From Pirellulales bacterium (GTDB lineage: Bacteria > Planctomycetota > Planctomycetia > Pirellulales > Lacipirellulaceae): a DNA stretch of 64,000 nt. The position numbers and the translations under genes are program-made. Below, in pieces: positions 37,079 through 46,565 of this stretch. How positions within the stretch are numbered: the first letter of the stretch is position 1; every line of letters starts with the position of its first letter. The notes under the pieces were generated by a model. That model had not been told where the DNA came from, searched no databases, and saw only the letters and a list, made by a program, of their open reading frames with translations. The DNA lies in NCBI GenBank assembly GCA_022841705.1, contig JALHQZ010000001.1, positions 806,001 through 870,000 of the forward strand. Direction: 5' to 3'.

Positions 37079-38356
37079 TTACGGAATCACTCGCCCATGC
37101 GGGTCCTTTTCCCCGGCGGGCCGTTCGGCCGCCAAGCGTTCGCGAAGTTCGGCGTCAAGAAAGTGCTCAACCTCATGGGCGGCGGCGTGAACGTGGTCTT
37201 CGGCGATGCCCATCTGTTCAACGAGATAGCTTTCCCACAGGCGGTGGGCACGAACGAGCTGGGCGCCTTCCGTGCGGCCGAGCTCGGTGAGCGTGAGGCC
37301 GGTGGCGGAACGGGTCGCCAAGCCTTTCCGCAGGAGATCGACGTACGCCCACCACGCGAGCAGACCGCCGCCGATTTCGGCGACCGCGGCGGAAGCGGCG
37401 ATCGGCGCCGCAACCCCCGATTCTTCGCGGCGATAAGCGCTTGAGAGCAGGTCATCCCGCCGAATGCGTCGGCCCACCCGCAGATTTCCGACCACGCGCG
37501 AAACGAGCCCGTGCCGCGGACCGAGGAGCGCGGCGAGGGCGAACAATGCTCCGCTGGCAACCGCCATCGCGCCGGCGGGTGAGAAATCGAACCGCACCGC
37601 GGCGGCGTAGCCCACAAGCGTGGCGGTGATGGCCAGCAGCGTCGCCCAGACAACGAGTGGCATGAGGCGATCGGTCAGCAAATGTGCTGTTGCCGTTGGG
37701 GCTACCAGCATCGCGACCACCAGAATCGAACCGACTGCTTGGAACGACACGACCGCGGTCAGGCTCACCAACAGCATCAGCAGGTAGTGCATCTTATTCG
37801 CTGACAGGCCCATCGTGGTAGCGAGCACCGGATCGAACGCCGAGATGCCAAGCTCCTTCCAGAAGAGCGTAAGGCAACCCGCGACAATCGCCAGTACCAA
37901 CAAGCCTTGCCACAAGGTGCGTGGTAATTCCACGCCGCCAAAGCTGACCGTATCGAGCGCCGCGTTCAGCAGCGAACCTTCGTAAACGCAGGCGATGTCG
38001 AAGTGAATCTTGCCCAAGAACCGCTTCACCAGCAGCACGCCGAGGGCAAAGAGTGCGGTGAAGACCACGCCCAGTGCGGCGTCGTTCGAAACCCGGCCAG
38101 AACTCGCCACAAGTTGTGTGAGGAGCGCCGTCGCTAGCCCCGCCGCGGCGGCGCCCAGCAGCATCGGCCCCGCGCCGAGACTGCCCGTGAACAGAAACGC
38201 CAGCACCAGCCCTGGCAGCACGGCGTGGGAGAGCGCATCTCCCATCAAACTGTGCCGCCGCAGCACCAGGAACACGCCAGCCAGCGCGCACGCGATGTTC
38301 GTCACCAGTGCGACGAGCACGGCACGGACATCGATGTTGGCGAGGAGTTCAGTCAT
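37079..38356 (-). CDS. Metal ABC transporter permease with DtxR-like C-terminal domain
   Basis: 425 residues. Residues 1-280 form an ABC-3 type permease (RRHSLMGDALSHAVLPG is the family loop). Residues 295-425 are cytosolic and resemble a degenerate winged helix plus the DtxR/MntR metal-binding dimerisation domain (VRAHRLWESYLV, then DHVHAAAHEVEHFL). It is last of a four-gene metal-import operon. ATG 38356 lies 78 bp from the preceding permease, across a family B repeat. Mn, Zn or Fe is the likely cargo; specificity is not certain. Confidence 0.85.
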   Translation of the reverse strand: MTELLANIDVRAVLVALVTNIACALAGVFLVLRRHSLMGDALSHAVLPGLVLAFLFTGSLGAGPMLLGAAAAGLATALLTQLVASSGRVSNDAALGVVFTALFALGVLLVKRFLGKIHFDIACVYEGSLLNAALDTVSFGGVELPRTLWQGLLVLAIVAGCLTLFWKELGISAFDPVLATTMGLSANKMHYLLMLLVSLTAVVSFQAVGSILVVAMLVAPTATAHLLTDRLMPLVVWATLLAITATLVGYAAAVRFDFSPAGAMAVASGALFALAALLGPRHGLVSRVVGNLRVGRRIRRDDLLSSAYRREESGVAAPIAASAAVAEIGGGLLAWWAYVDLLRKGLATRSATGLTLTELGRTEGAQLVRAHRLWESYLVEQMGIAEDHVHAAAHEVEHFLDAELRERLAAERPAGEKDPHGRVIP

Positions 38357-38368
38357 TCGCGGGAATTT

Positions 38369-38438
38369 GTAGCACGTGACCGAAGTCCCGTGCGAACTAA
38401 AGCTATCACTTCCGCACGGGACTTCGGTCACGTGCTAC
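38369..38438. repeat. REPIN-like palindrome, family B
   Basis: GTAGCACGTGACCGAAGTCC faces the inverted right arm ending GGTCACGTGCTAC. It lies between the two metal permease genes. Its right-hand CTA (38435-38437) is the TAG stop codon of the upstream permease. Confidence 0.85.
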
Positions 38439-39775
38439 AAAGGATGGATCGATTTCAAATTCGGCGGCAAACGCCCCGCGGTCGCGAGTTCGGTCTCTAG
38501 CCTCGTCACCAATTCCGGCGGCAACAGGTGTTCAAGATCATCCGCCCCGCCATCGACGTGATCGGCGGGGATGTCCACGTAGTGAACTAAATACAATTCC
38601 CAAATGCGGTGCGCACGCACGACTTGCGTCGCGCGATTGAGTCCCGCGGAGGTGAACCGCACGCTGTCGCCGGACCGCTCGATCCACTTTTCATTCTCTA
38701 TTTCGGCTAACAGTCGGCGAAGCTGCGCGGAGCGGCCGCGGAAGTCGTCGGCCAGCTGCGAGAGGGTGACCCCCGGCCGCGCGGCGAGTTGCGGCTCCGT
38801 CAGTTCGTACAAACTGCGCAGCAAGTGGTCGCGGCCGATGATGTGCCGTAGATTGGCGTCGCGAATCAATTTGGCGAGTAGGCCCTGCTCGGGCGCAAAG
38901 CAGAGTGACAGCCCGAACAGCACGGCGCCAGTGAGCACAATCATCGGTCCCGGCGGCGGAGTGCTGCCGACGAGCCACGCACTCCACTCTCCGATCGGTC
39001 CGCCGATCGCCGGAAAACTGGCGAGCAGCACGCCTCCACTTGCGGCCAGGGCGCCGATGACCGCCGCAATTACCAGCACCACCGCCAGTTTGTTCGACCA
39101 ACACCGCGCCGCCGCGCAGGGGTAAATCAGCATCGCCGCCACCAGCACGACGCCGCAGAGCGGCAGGCCCACCACGGTGACCAGCGCAATGGCGCCCAGC
39201 ACGGCGAAGTCGATGGCCAGCGTCGGCCAACCCTGCGAGCGGGCGAACTCTTCGTCGAAGGTCGCTAGCCGAAGTTCTTTGAAAGCGAGCGTCACGCCGA
39301 TGAGCACCAGCCCAAGCACAATCGCCAGCCGACGGACGTCGCGCGACTGCAGGCTCGCGATTTCGCCGAATAAGTACGAATCGAGCCCCGCCTGGCCACC
39401 CGTGCCATGATTCTGCAAATAGGTCAGTATCACCACACCAGCGCCGAAGAACACGCTCAGCACGAGGCTCACGGCGGCATCGTCTTTCGTGCGGGTCCAG
39501 CGTGTGATGACCGCCACGCAGCCAACGCCCAGCATTCCCGCCAGGAGCGCGCCAATCGCCAGCGCGTCACTATCACGGCTCCCGGCGATGAGGAACGCTA
39601 AGCATACGCCCGGGAGCGAAGCGTGCGCAATCATGTCCCCCACCAACGACCGGCGCTTGAGTACTGCGAAGCTGCCGATCACCCCCGCAGCAGCGCCCAA
39701 CAGCCCGGCGCCAAGGGCAACCTTACCGGCGATGCTAATCGCGAATAGTGAGGGCCCAATCATGTACATCGTCAT
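38435..39775 (-). CDS. Metal ABC transporter permease with DtxR-like C-terminal domain
   Basis: 446 residues. The first 290 residues are an ABC-3 family permease ([20 protein letters not shown]). The C-terminus carries a fuller DtxR-like unit: a winged helix ([20 protein letters not shown]) then [14 protein letters not shown] and [14 protein letters not shown]. Its start overlaps the ATPase stop by ATGA. Its stop codon is supplied by a palindromic repeat. It pairs with the second permease to form a heterodimeric channel. Confidence 0.87.
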   Translation of the reverse strand: MTMYMIGPSLFAISIAGKVALGAGLLGAAAGVIGSFAVLKRRSLVGDMIAHASLPGVCLAFLIAGSRDSDALAIGALLAGMLGVGCVAVITRWTRTKDDAAVSLVLSVFFGAGVVILTYLQNHGTGGQAGLDSYLFGEIASLQSRDVRRLAIVLGLVLIGVTLAFKELRLATFDEEFARSQGWPTLAIDFAVLGAIALVTVVGLPLCGVVLVAAMLIYPCAAARCWSNKLAVVLVIAAVIGALAASGGVLLASFPAIGGPIGEWSAWLVGSTPPPGPMIVLTGAVLFGLSLCFAPEQGLLAKLIRDANLRHIIGRDHLLRSLYELTEPQLAARPGVTLSQLADDFRGRSAQLRRLLAEIENEKWIERSGDSVRFTSAGLNRATQVVRAHRIWELYLVHYVDIPADHVDGGADDLEHLLPPELVTRLETELATAGRLPPNLKSIHPL

Positions 39776-40539
39776 GTCGGTGGCTCCCGCAAACTCACCG
39801 CCTCTGCGGCCTGATCGAGCAGCGTCAGCCGTCCGCCGTAGGTGCGCTGGAGGTTCTGCTGCGTGAAGACTTCACGCACGGAGCCGTACGCCACCAGCCG
39901 CATGTTCAGCAGAAGAACTTCATCAAAGTATTCACGCACGGTTTGCAAGTCGTGGTGCACCACGAACACCGTCTTGCCCGCTTCACGCAAGCTACGGAGG
40001 AGTTCGAGGATCGCCGCTTCGGTCGCTGCATCCACGCCGGCGAAGGGCTCGTCCATGAAATAGATCGTCGCTTCCTGCGCCAGCGCCCGCGCCAGAAAGG
40101 CCCGCTGCTGCTGCCCGCCGGAGAGCTGGCGAATTTGCCGGCCGGCGAAATCAGTCAGCCCCACCTGTGCCAAACAGCGGTCGGCGATTGCCTTCTCCGC
40201 GGCGCCCGGCCGACGGAACCAGCCCAGCCGGCCGTAAGTGCCCATTAACACGACGTCGCGCACGGTGACGGGGAACTCCCAATCAACGCTCTCGCGCTGT
40301 GGCACATAGCCGATGAGCTGCCGCTGCTGGGCATAAGGCTGGCCGTAAATTTCCACGTGCCCGCTCGCAAGCGGCGTGAGGCCGAGGATCGCCTTGATGA
40401 GCGTTGTTTTTCCAGCGCCATTGGGGCCGACAACGCCAACCAGTCGCCCCTCGGTGGTTTGAAAGTCGACGTTCCACAGCACCGGCCGCCGGCGGTAGGC
40501 CACCGTGAGATCGTGAACTTCAAGGGCGATATTGGACAT
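39772..40539 (-). CDS. Metal ABC transporter ATP-binding protein
   Basis: 255 residues. Walker [11 protein letters not shown]-loop [10 protein letters not shown], signature LSGGQQQRA, Walker [13 protein letters not shown] and switch VVHHDL identify a Mn/Zn/Fe-type importer ATPase. It overlaps the following permease by 4 bp and lies 2 bp after the binding-protein gene, a tight operon. Confidence 0.94.
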   Translation of the reverse strand: MSNIALEVHDLTVAYRRRPVLWNVDFQTTEGRLVGVVGPNGAGKTTLIKAILGLTPLASGHVEIYGQPYAQQRQLIGYVPQRESVDWEFPVTVRDVVLMGTYGRLGWFRRPGAAEKAIADRCLAQVGLTDFAGRQIRQLSGGQQQRAFLARALAQEATIYFMDEPFAGVDAATEAAILELLRSLREAGKTVFVVHHDLQTVREYFDEVLLLNMRLVAYGSVREVFTQQNLQRTYGGRLTLLDQAAEAVSLREPPT

Positions 40540-40541
40540 TA

Positions 40542-41543
40542 CTATTCGGCGGCCAATTGCTCCGCGTTCCCGCCCAGCGCGCCGACGATTGTCCGCACAT
40601 TCGCGCGGATCATCCCGGCATAACTGTCAGCGCCGCTGCCGATGGGGCCGAGCGCATCGGCGTACAGTTCAAGTTTCGCATCGCAGCGGACGGTGTGCCC
40701 CGCAGCGGCGCAGGGCTCGACGAGTGCTTCAACGACCCGCGGCGCGACGGCTGTTTCCACAAACACCGCCGGAATTTTATTCTCGACAATCAGCTTGACC
40801 ACTTCATCCATCCGGCCGATGGCAATTTCGTCTTCCGTGCTCACGCCTTTCAGGCCGACCGATTCGAGTCCGTAAGCCTGACTGAAATACGCGAACGCAT
40901 CGTGCGCGGTGACGAGGTAGCGAGCGTTCTCCGGAATCGTCGCCGTCGCAGCCCTAACTTGCGAATCGAGTGCAGCGAGCTCGGCGCTGTAGGCGGCAGC
41001 GTTCGCCCGATAATTCTCTGCTCCGTTAGGATCCGCCTTCGCCAGTTCGTCCGCCAGGTAGCCGATGCACTCGCTCCACATCGCGACATCGTGCCAGACG
41101 TGGGGATCGTAGTGCCCTTCGAACTCCGGCGGCGCGAGCAGCCGCTTGTCCTTCGCCGCGACCAAACCGTCGGCGAGCGCGATGACGGTTTTCTTGCCCG
41201 CCAGTCTCTCGAACGTCTCCGCCATGCGGCCTTCGAGGTGGAGGCCGTTGTGAACGATGATCTTCGCCGCGTCGAGCCTCCGCAGGTCCGACGGAATCGC
41301 CCGGTAGAGGTGTGGATCAACGCCGGGGCCCATCATCACTTCAACTTCCAGCCGGTCGCCGCCGATCCGCCGGACAGCGTCGCCAACGGGGCCAGTGGTG
41401 GCGACAACTTGCAGTTTGCCGCTTCCTGACGGGGCCAATTTGGCCCGGTCGACCTTCGCGCAACCTGCTAGCGTGATCAGGATCCCGGCGAGCAGTGCCA
41501 GTCGTCCGTTTTTTGACGAATCAAAACTTGACTTTTTGACCAT
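40542..41543 (-). CDS. Metal ABC transporter substrate-binding lipoprotein
   Basis: 333 residues of the ZnuA/MntA/PsaA cluster A-I family. Lipobox [10 protein letters not shown]; metal-ligand segments [22 protein letters not shown], a second-lobe Glu in FVETAVAP and an Asp near the C-terminus. The loop [13 protein letters not shown] is short and lacks the His-rich stretch of many zinc-binding homologues, which slightly favours Mn or Fe. ATG 41543 is the only start that keeps the signal peptide. It overlaps a perfect palindrome, and the promoter predicted upstream would start transcription at or next to this ATG. Confidence 0.92.
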   Translation of the reverse strand: MVKKSSFDSSKNGRLALLAGILITLAGCAKVDRAKLAPSGSGKLQVVATTGPVGDAVRRIGGDRLEVEVMMGPGVDPHLYRAIPSDLRRLDAAKIIVHNGLHLEGRMAETFERLAGKKTVIALADGLVAAKDKRLLAPPEFEGHYDPHVWHDVAMWSECIGYLADELAKADPNGAENYRANAAAYSAELAALDSQVRAATATIPENARYLVTAHDAFAYFSQAYGLESVGLKGVSTEDEIAIGRMDEVVKLIVENKIPAVFVETAVAPRVVEALVEPCAAAGHTVRCDAKLELYADALGPIGSGADSYAGMIRANVRTIVGALGGNAEQLAAE

Positions 41544-41552
41544 TCAAAAAGT
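41531..41552. promoter_or_regulatory. Candidate operator palindrome over the start codon of the metal-import operon
   Basis: ACTTTTTGA and TCAAAAAGT are perfect 9-bp inverted arms around CCAT, the complement of the ATGG at the start of the binding-protein gene. The palindrome also overlaps the predicted -10 box. Position and symmetry suit a metal-responsive repressor site. Confidence 0.65.
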
Positions 41553-41578
41553 ATGCTCTCCCGGCGGATTGCCGTCAA
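41550..41578 (-). promoter_or_regulatory. Predicted sigma70-type promoter of the metal-import operon
   Basis: On the minus strand TTGACG (41573-41578), a 17-bp spacer and CATACT (41550-41555). Five of six and four of six bases match the consensus. A start 7 bp past the -10 box would fall on the A of ATG 41543. Confidence 0.55.
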
Positions 41579-41693
41579 CTCCGCCCTGGTCGGCGCGGTC
41601 ACCCGGACTGCTCACAATTCTCGCCAGTTTCTGCCGCTCAAAGTTTGACCCTGTTTTCCGGGGGCGGTAAGTTGAACGGAACCCAGCTAGGGG

Positions 41694-41767
41694 TGCCACT
41701 GTCCGGCTCGTCCAGCAGTGGGCGCCTGGTACCCGCTTCCCACTGCTGGACGAGCCGGACAGTGGCA
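41694..41767. repeat. Perfect inverted repeat, family D (TGCCACTG)
   Basis: 29-bp perfect arms at 41694-41722 and 41739-41767 with a 16-nt loop. It lies between the metal operon promoter and the GNAT gene. The outer TGCCACTG is shared with the inverted repeat at 48102-48184. Confidence 0.88.
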
Positions 41768-41801
41768 TCCACAGTTGGGAGCCGAGAGAACGAATCCGTC
41801 G

Positions 41802-42356
41802 ATGGGACTGACTTACTTCAAACGCCACCGCATGGAGATTTGCCTGCTAGCCGCCCGGCCTGAGCCGCGGCTGCCCGAGGGTTATCGGTTCGTGCCGTGG
41901 AGCGAAGCCCTGCTGGCCGACCATGCCGAGGTGAAGTACCACAGCTTCCGCGGCGAGCTGGACGCCACGCTCTTCGAGTGCCTGAGCACCTTCGATGGCT
42001 GCGTGGAACTAATGCAGGAGATCGCGGCTCGCCCTGGATTCTGCCCCGCGGCAACGTGGCTGGTCGAGTACGTGGAACTCCCCCACAAGCGCGAGTTCTG
42101 CGGCTGCGTCCAAGGCGTGCAAACGGCGCCGCAGTACGGCGCCATCCAGAACGTGGGCGTTACGCCGTTCCACCGCGGCCGTGGGTTGGGCCGCAAGTTG
42201 ATTGAAGCAAGCCTCTGGGGCTTCAAGTCCGCTGGCATCCCCCGAGCGTATCTGGAAGTGACCACGCAAAACCGCACTGCAGTGCGCATCTACGACCGAC
42301 TCGGCTTTCGCCGCACGAAGACGCTGTATAAGGCGGTGGATTTGGCGTATTCTTGA
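41802..42356 (+). CDS. GNAT family N-acetyltransferase
   Basis: 184 residues. The acetyl-CoA binding motif A appears as NVGVTPFHRGRGLGRKLIEA (R-x-x-G-x-G) and motif B as TTQNRTAVRIYDRLGF. The acetyl acceptor is unknown. ATG 41802 is preferred; the frame upstream runs into the inverted repeat. Its stop codon TGA (42354-42356) overlaps a possible TTG start of the next gene. Confidence 0.85.
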   Translation: MGLTYFKRHRMEICLLAARPEPRLPEGYRFVPWSEALLADHAEVKYHSFRGELDATLFECLSTFDGCVELMQEIAARPGFCPAATWLVEYVELPHKREFCGCVQGVQTAPQYGAIQNVGVTPFHRGRGLGRKLIEASLWGFKSAGIPRAYLEVTTQNRTAVRIYDRLGFRRTKTLYKAVDLAYS

Positions 42357-43684
42357 GAGGCGACGACCCATATTGCATCCTACTGATCGTTGTGGCCGTT
42401 AGGTTCAACCGATTGACAGCACCCCTCCAGGCGTACTTCGTGCCCTCTCCCCAACGCACTCATCGACTCGCTAACGGCCTCGTGCTGCTGGGCGAAGTCG
42501 CGCCGAGTTTTGATTCGGTCGCATTTTCGTTTCTCGTTCCCAGCGGGTGCGTTTACGAGCGGGATGAAGAAGAAGGGCTCGCGTCCCTCACGTGCGAAAT
42601 GGTGTTGCGCGGTGCCGGCTCGCGAGACAATCGGGCGCTGGTGACCGATCTCGAAAACCTCGGTGTCGAGCGGAGCGAAAACGTCGGCGTCTCGCAGGTC
42701 TATTTCGGCGGCAGTACGCTCGCCGACAGTTTGCCGCCGGCGCTGGAGATTTACGCCGATCTACTGCGCCGCCCGCGATTGCCGGCAACAGAACTCGAAT
42801 CGGGCAAGGCAGTCTGCCTGCAAGAGATTCGCGGCGTGGAGGACGATCCCGATCAAAAACTGATGTCAGCCTTGCGGCGACGGCATTATCCGTCACCGTG
42901 GGGTCGGCCGAGCCACGGGCGGGAAGAATCGCTCACGCCGCTCACGATCAAGGATGTCGAGCGCTATTACAATTCGCACTACGGGCCGAAGGACACCATC
43001 CTCGCGGTGGCGGGATCCTTCGATTGGGATCGGCTCGTCGAGCAAGTCGAGCGGCTGTTCGGCGATTGGAAAAGTCCCGCCGCCAACGGTCAGGTTCACA
43101 CGGGCGCTCAGCCAGCCGATCGCCACTTGCCGTACGAATCGGGCCAGTCGCACATCGGCATCGCGTTTCCTAGCGTGTCGTACCGCGATCCCGACTACTT
43201 CCAGGCCTGGAGCGCGGTGGGCGTACTCTCAGGCGGCGGCAGTTCGCGGCTCTTCACCGAAGTGCGGGAGAAGCGCGGCCTCTGCTACACCGTGTACGCT
43301 TCGCTGCAAACGCAGCTCGATCGGGCCGCCGTCTTCTGCTACGCCGGCACCACGGCCGAACGGGCACAGGAAACGCTCGACGTTACGATGGCCGAACTTT
43401 TGAAACTGGCCGATGGCGTGACGCCTGAGGAGCTCTCGCGCTTGAAGGCCCGCATCAAAAGTAGCCTCATCATGCAGCAGGAATCGACCGCGGCCCGCAG
43501 TTCGGCGATGGCCCGCGATTGGTTTCACCTGGGCCGGGTGCGCCCCGTGTCGGAAGTGAGTGCAATCATCGACGCGGTGACTGCCGAGACCATCAACGAC
43601 TTTTTGCGCAGAAACCCGCCGCGCGATTTCACGATCATGACGATGGGTTCAGCGCCGCTGGAGATGCCGCATGGAATTTCGTAG
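42353..43684 (+). CDS. M16 peptidase-like protein, non-catalytic subunit
   Basis: Up to 443 residues of the insulinase/MPP fold. At the position of the zinc motif HxxEH it has GLASLTCEMVLRG, so both His are absent and the subunit should be inactive. A glycine-rich loop (SGGGSSRLF) in the second half resembles the substrate-holding loop of the alpha subunit of mitochondrial processing peptidase. The start is uncertain: TTG 42353 overlaps the GNAT stop, GTG 42392 is an alternative, and homology begins at HRLANGLVLL. It overlaps the catalytic subunit gene by 14 bp. Confidence 0.85.
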   Translation: MRGDDPYCILLIVVAVRFNRLTAPLQAYFVPSPQRTHRLANGLVLLGEVAPSFDSVAFSFLVPSGCVYERDEEEGLASLTCEMVLRGAGSRDNRALVTDLENLGVERSENVGVSQVYFGGSTLADSLPPALEIYADLLRRPRLPATELESGKAVCLQEIRGVEDDPDQKLMSALRRRHYPSPWGRPSHGREESLTPLTIKDVERYYNSHYGPKDTILAVAGSFDWDRLVEQVERLFGDWKSPAANGQVHTGAQPADRHLPYESGQSHIGIAFPSVSYRDPDYFQAWSAVGVLSGGGSSRLFTEVREKRGLCYTVYASLQTQLDRAAVFCYAGTTAERAQETLDVTMAELLKLADGVTPEELSRLKARIKSSLIMQQESTAARSSAMARDWFHLGRVRPVSEVSAIIDAVTAETINDFLRRNPPRDFTIMTMGSAPLEMPHGIS

Positions 43685-44900
43685 GGCCGAGCTCGCCAAC
43701 GGGCTGGAGATCATCGCCGAGTGCAACCCGGCCGCCCATTCGCAGGCGCTGGGGTTCTTCGTGCAAACCGGCGCGCGCGACGAAGCGGACGACATCGCCG
43801 GCGTAAGCCATTTCCTGGAGCACATGCTGTTCAAAGGGACCCCGCGTCGCAGCGCTGATGATGTGAATCGCCAGTTCGATGAGATCGGCGCCCACTATAA
43901 TGCCTTCACCAGCGAAGAGAACACCGTCTATTACGCCGCCGTGCTGCCCGAACACCAAACGGCATGCGTGGACATCCTGGCCGACATCATGCGGCCGAGC
44001 CTGCGAACCGAAGATTTCGACACTGAGAAGCAGGTGATTTTGGAAGAGATTGAAATGTATCTCGACCAACCGCCGTACGGCATGGACGACTACATCAAGC
44101 GGCTCTGCTTCGGCGAGCATCCCATCGCGCGGAGCGTGCTGGGGACGGCCGATTCGATCACCGCCCTCTCCGCCCAACAAATGCGCGGCTACTTCGAGCA
44201 ACGCTACAGTCCAGGCAATATGCTGGTCGCCGCGGCGGGAAATGTTGATTTTGACAAACTAGTGGCTGATATCGAAGAACGCTGCGGCGGCTGGGAGCGG
44301 TTCGATGCGAATCGCGAGCTACCGGGAGCCAAGGTGCAGACTGCGTTTGAGTCGGTTGAACAGTCCGCGTCCAATCAGCAATACATCCTGCAACTCGGTC
44401 TCGCACCGGCGGGCCAAGATGCGGATCGTTACGCGGCAAAACTGTTGGCGTCGATCGTCGGCGATGATTCCGGCAGCCGGCTGTATTGGGAACTCGTTGA
44501 TCCCGGCGTAGCGGAAACGGCGAGCCTCGGGCATTACGACTACCTGGGCATTGGTATGTTCTACGGCTGGATCGCCTGTTCACCCGACGATACCGAAGAA
44601 TGCCTCACTCGCGCGCAGAAAATCTACCAGCAGGTTCAAGCCGGCGGCGTTACAGCAGAAGAACTCGCCCAGGTGAAAAATAAAGTCAAATCGCGCGTGG
44701 TGCTGGCCAGCGAAAAACCACGCAGCCGGTTGTTCAACGTCGGCGGCAACTGGTCGACCAACCGCGAGTACCGCACGCCGAAGGATGACCTCCGCGCGAT
44801 CGACGACGTGACTGAGAGCGAAATCCGCGCGGTGCTTGATAAGTACCCGCTGACCGAGCAAGCGGTGGTGAGCGTCGGCCCACGGAAGATTGTGGTTTAG
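43671..44900 (+). CDS. M16 zinc peptidase, catalytic subunit
   Basis: 409 residues. The inverted zinc motif HFLEH at about residue 47 with the downstream Glu region (EKQVILEEIEMYLDQPP) marks an active M16B protease. The layout matches bacterial YmxG/MPP-beta-like enzymes. ATG 43671 lies inside the 3' end of the preceding M16 gene, so the two subunits are translationally coupled and probably form a heterodimer. The substrate is unknown. Confidence 0.93.
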   Translation: MEFRRAELANGLEIIAECNPAAHSQALGFFVQTGARDEADDIAGVSHFLEHMLFKGTPRRSADDVNRQFDEIGAHYNAFTSEENTVYYAAVLPEHQTACVDILADIMRPSLRTEDFDTEKQVILEEIEMYLDQPPYGMDDYIKRLCFGEHPIARSVLGTADSITALSAQQMRGYFEQRYSPGNMLVAAAGNVDFDKLVADIEERCGGWERFDANRELPGAKVQTAFESVEQSASNQQYILQLGLAPAGQDADRYAAKLLASIVGDDSGSRLYWELVDPGVAETASLGHYDYLGIGMFYGWIACSPDDTEECLTRAQKIYQQVQAGGVTAEELAQVKNKVKSRVVLASEKPRSRLFNVGGNWSTNREYRTPKDDLRAIDDVTESEIRAVLDKYPLTEQAVVSVGPRKIVV

Positions 44901-44947
44901 TTTGGGGCGGCTAACGCCGACCCCGGCCACCCTGAAACCCCCCTCCT

Positions 44948-45373
44948 ATGCGCACCGGCATCATCATCGTCGATCACGGCTCGCGCCGTCAGGAAAGCAA
45001 CGATCTGCTGCTGGAAGTGGTCGTGATGTTCCGTTCGAAGTCGGAGTACGACCTCGTCGAGCCCGCACATATGGAGCTCGCCGAGCCGACGATTGCCGAC
45101 GCTTTTCGCCGTTGTATTGAGCAAGGCGCCAAGCGAGTTGTGGTGTTTCCCTACTTCTTATCACCGGGCCGGCACTGGCACAGCGACATTCCGGCGCTCG
45201 CAGCGGCCGCGGCGGCGGATCACCCGGGGATCGAGTACCTCGTAACGGCGCCGCTCGGCTTGCATCCGCTGATGGCGGAGATCATGAGTGAACGGATCGC
45301 GGTGTGCCTTGCGCATCATGCTGGCGCCGGGCCGGAGTGCGATTTGTGCCGCGATGGCGGCGGTTGCCGTTAG
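44948..45373 (+). CDS. CbiX/SirB-like sirohydrochlorin chelatase with Cys-rich tail
   Basis: 141 residues, the size of short single-domain chelatases. The N-terminal IIIVDHGSRRQESN carries the catalytic His; a second His-rich segment FLSPGRHWHSDIP follows. These enzymes insert Co or Fe into sirohydrochlorin for cobalamin or siroheme synthesis. The C-terminus CDLCRDGGGC is not part of the chelatase core and could bind metal or an iron-sulfur cluster. The TAG stop codon is the start of a palindromic repeat. Confidence 0.82.
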   Translation: MRTGIIIVDHGSRRQESNDLLLEVVVMFRSKSEYDLVEPAHMELAEPTIADAFRRCIEQGAKRVVVFPYFLSPGRHWHSDIPALAAAAAADHPGIEYLVTAPLGLHPLMAEIMSERIAVCLAHHAGAGPECDLCRDGGGCR

Positions 45374-45457
45374 CCGGCGGCCCGTTTTCAGAATTTTGGG
45401 GCCGCCGTGTTGCTGGCGCCCAAATCAAATCACGGAGGCGGAACGCCTCCGGCTAAC
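45369..45457. repeat. Palindromic repeat, family G (GTTAGCCGG)
   Basis: Outer termini GTTAGCCGG (45369-45377) and CCGGCTAAC (45449-45457), with an inner hairpin CGGAGGC-GGAAC-GCCTCCG. The TAG at 45371-45373 is the stop codon of the chelatase gene. Related copies lie at 54872-54960 and 63550-63588. Confidence 0.72.
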
Positions 45458-45545
45458 ACGCTCGATTCGCGCGCTTGGTTCTGCCGATAGTTCCGAAATG
45501 GACACATGCGCCGTGCGCGCTGCTAGCTGTTTGGGGGAACTCGTC

Positions 45546-46565
45546 ATGCGCTGGTCGTTGATTACGCTGCTGTTCGCTTCGCAACTCGTCGCCGCACCAT
45601 TTGTGCCCGGAACAGGCGAGTTCATGGCCGATTGCAGCGATGATTTTGAGAATGAAAAGTGGTCGTACAAACTCAATCTGCCCAAAAGCAGTTACGAGCA
45701 AGATGAGAATCAACGCGCCCCTGGCGGCTTCTCAAACAATGGGATTTGGCACGAAGGCGCCAAGCGCGGCACGCCGGATGTGGTGAAGCGCGTGCCGACG
45801 CCAGCAGGGGGAATCGTCGGCAGCACCGGCGCGCTGCTCATGCAATCTCGCTACACCGGCATCCCAGGCAAGTTCTCCGGTGAACAACAGCAGGACGATT
45901 TGCTACTCAAATTCGACCGCAAGCTACGTGGTTCGATCCCCGTCGCGTGGCGGCCGAGCTGCACCGTGAGGGTTTATCTGCCGCCGTTCGAGCAGTGGGA
46001 AAATCGGACCGGTTCTTCGTTCGGGATGCGCGCCGATTGCGTCGGTCGCACCGAAGAAGGGGAAACAGAGTCGTACTGGCCCGGCATGTTTATTCTCTTC
46101 CGCCAAGCGAATGCGAAGAAGAAAATCGCTGCCGATTACGCGCAGCTATCCGTGCGGGCCAACGCGCGCGGGCAAGACATGAAGAGCCTGGAAATGAAAA
46201 ACCCCGGCTGGTGGACGCTTGGCATGAGCTTCACCGCCGACGGGCAGATTCACTACTACGCGCATGAAGGGGTGGCGGATTTGACGAGTGCGGATTATCT
46301 CACCTCGAGTTACCCCTACGGCGACAAGTGCCTCACCTTCAACAACTTCTTCTTCAACGTGGCCAACTGGGACAACGGCCAGAACTGGTCAACCCCGTGG
46401 GTGATTGACGATCCCAAGATTTTCATCGATCCACCGGCGGGCAAGACGGTCGCGCAGTTGCATCGTAAGCAGCGCGTTGCGGGTACTCCGCCGGCGTTCG
46501 TGCGGGTGACGAAAGAACCGGCGGACGCGAAGAAGCACAAAGGCTTTTTTAGTTTGTTTCGCTAG
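45546..46565 (+). CDS. Exported hypothetical protein
   Basis: 339 residues with a clear signal peptide (MRWSLITLLFASQLVAAPF) and RBS GGGGGAA. The mature protein is rich in aromatic residues and beta strands (CSDDFENEKWSYKLNL) and could be a lectin-like or jelly-roll fold. I recognise no catalytic motif. The frame is open far upstream, through the preceding gene, but signal peptide and RBS support ATG 45546. Its 3' end overlaps the convergent NCS1 permease gene by 17 bp. Confidence 0.68.
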   Translation: MRWSLITLLFASQLVAAPFVPGTGEFMADCSDDFENEKWSYKLNLPKSSYEQDENQRAPGGFSNNGIWHEGAKRGTPDVVKRVPTPAGGIVGSTGALLMQSRYTGIPGKFSGEQQQDDLLLKFDRKLRGSIPVAWRPSCTVRVYLPPFEQWENRTGSSFGMRADCVGRTEEGETESYWPGMFILFRQANAKKKIAADYAQLSVRANARGQDMKSLEMKNPGWWTLGMSFTADGQIHYYAHEGVADLTSADYLTSSYPYGDKCLTFNNFFFNVANWDNGQNWSTPWVIDDPKIFIDPPAGKTVAQLHRKQRVAGTPPAFVRVTKEPADAKKHKGFFSLFR

